Assembly: GCF_019679475.1 (NCBI RefSeq)
Contig: NZ_JAIEZP010000001.1
Location: forward strand, 1,860,001 to 1,924,000
Direction: 5' to 3'
Source of the DNA: Hyphomonas sediminis
GTDB taxonomy: Bacteria; Pseudomonadota; Alphaproteobacteria; Caulobacterales; Hyphomonadaceae
DNA: 64,000 nt
Each line of letters opens with the position of its first letter. Position 1 is the stretch's first letter. The position numbers and the translations under genes were made by a program. This document shows, one piece after another, positions 63,565 through 64,000 of this stretch. The notes beneath the pieces were generated by a model, which was given only the letters and a program-made list of their open reading frames with translations, was not told the origin of the DNA and did not search any database.

Positions 63565-64000
63565 TCAGAATTCCGATTTGCTGAGATAAATGCGTTTCGC
63601 GTTGCCCGCCCACACCGCTTCACGATGCTCCGGGAAGAGACGATCTATAATGCGCTCGCTCTGGGCGGCCCATCCTGAATAGCTGCCCGCGAGGTTCAGC
63701 ACCGGCCAGTCGCTGCCCCACAGCACACGGTGCGGTCCAAAGCAGTTTCGCACATGCCGGGCAATTTCGCCGATGGCCTCGTCGCTGGTTCGATGGCCGG
63801 CTTCCGTAAGCAATCCTGAAAATTTGCAGGCGACGTTGGGGCGTTTGGCAAGCGCTGCGATGTCGGCAAACCATTGCGCCAGATCGCCAGTATCGATGCG
63901 CGGCTTCCCGGCATGATTGAGGACGATCTGCAGCGACGGGTGCTGGTCGGCCAGCTGCGTCATAACGGGGATCAGGTCTGCGCGGGCGTGTCCGTCAAGC
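63565..64000 (-). CDS. Amidohydrolase 2 family; likely L-fuconolactonase, 5' end missing
   Basis: The C-terminal 145 residues of a metal-dependent TIM-barrel hydrolase, open at the window edge. LQIVLNHAGKPRID, CKFSGLLTEAG and FGPHRVLWGSDWPVLNLAG carry the conserved His, the Lys-Phe-Ser-Gly block and Asp of this family. Next to the SDR and FAH genes it fits L-fucono-1,5-lactone hydrolysis. The start lies outside the window. Confidence 0.85.
   Translation of the reverse strand, partial: LDGHARADLIPVMTQLADQHPSLQIVLNHAGKPRIDTGDLAQWFADIAALAKRPNVACKFSGLLTEAGHRTSDEAIGEIARHVRNCFGPHRVLWGSDWPVLNLAGSYSGWAAQSERIIDRLFPEHREAVWAGNAKRIYLSKSEF

Overview
The window reads as a chromosomal stretch of a GC-rich alphaproteobacterium, most likely near the Caulobacterales/Hyphomonadaceae. 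This is inferred from the divK-pleD operon, a LexA box of the alphaproteobacterial GTTC-N7-GTTC type in front of dinB, HdaA, an NDUFA12 gene beside mlaD and a DUF2155 gene, and a cysteine-free L33. Gene density is high, with many ATGA/GTGA stop-start overlaps. No prophage, CRISPR array, rRNA or replication origin is visible. One tRNA (Ser, anticodon GCT) is present.

Layout. 1-9.4 kb: gatB, HIT, FemAB-like and GDPD/RidA genes, SOS-type dinB, divK-pleD (cell-cycle phosphorelay and c-di-GMP) and an MFS exporter. 9.6-19.4 kb: rpmG, a Nudix gene, RNase R, two small secreted paralogues, a GIY-YIG gene bracketed by inverted palindromic repeats, topA and lptFG. 19.5-29.7 kb: leucyl aminopeptidase, holC, yjdM, ndk, membrane-protein genes, an oxidoreductase, purMN, a DUF2066 gene and hdaA. 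29.7-36.5 kb: ppk-ppx (polyphosphate turnover), rnd and aspS. 36.6-48 kb: a pentapeptide protein, a ribonucleotide-reductase-derived protein that appears to lack the catalytic core, NDUFA12-mlaD-DUF2155, aat, accBC, aroQ, thiS/thiG, a HAD phosphatase and a second, exported M17 peptidase. 49-54.4 kb: a Wzz-type and a CpsD-type polysaccharide gene, separated by an Lgt-TlpA fusion and a low-GC patch with an IS6-family element, a second IS6 remnant and a secreted orphan, ending at tRNA-Ser. 54.4-61.6 kb: three unrecognised envelope genes divergent from a membrane Ser/Thr kinase, with an ECF sigma gene at its 3' end. 62-64 kb: part of an apparent L-fucose catabolic operon.

At least four families of palindromic repeats sit between genes, several as inverted pairs. 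The strongest candidates for something undescribed are: (1) the GIY-YIG gene between two 45-bp inverted repeats whose hairpin arms differ but stay complementary; (2) the kinase/sigma/secreted-protein module at 54.4-61.6 kb; (3) the NrdJ-like protein that keeps the C-terminal TSCPD and zinc-ribbon parts without visible catalytic motifs.
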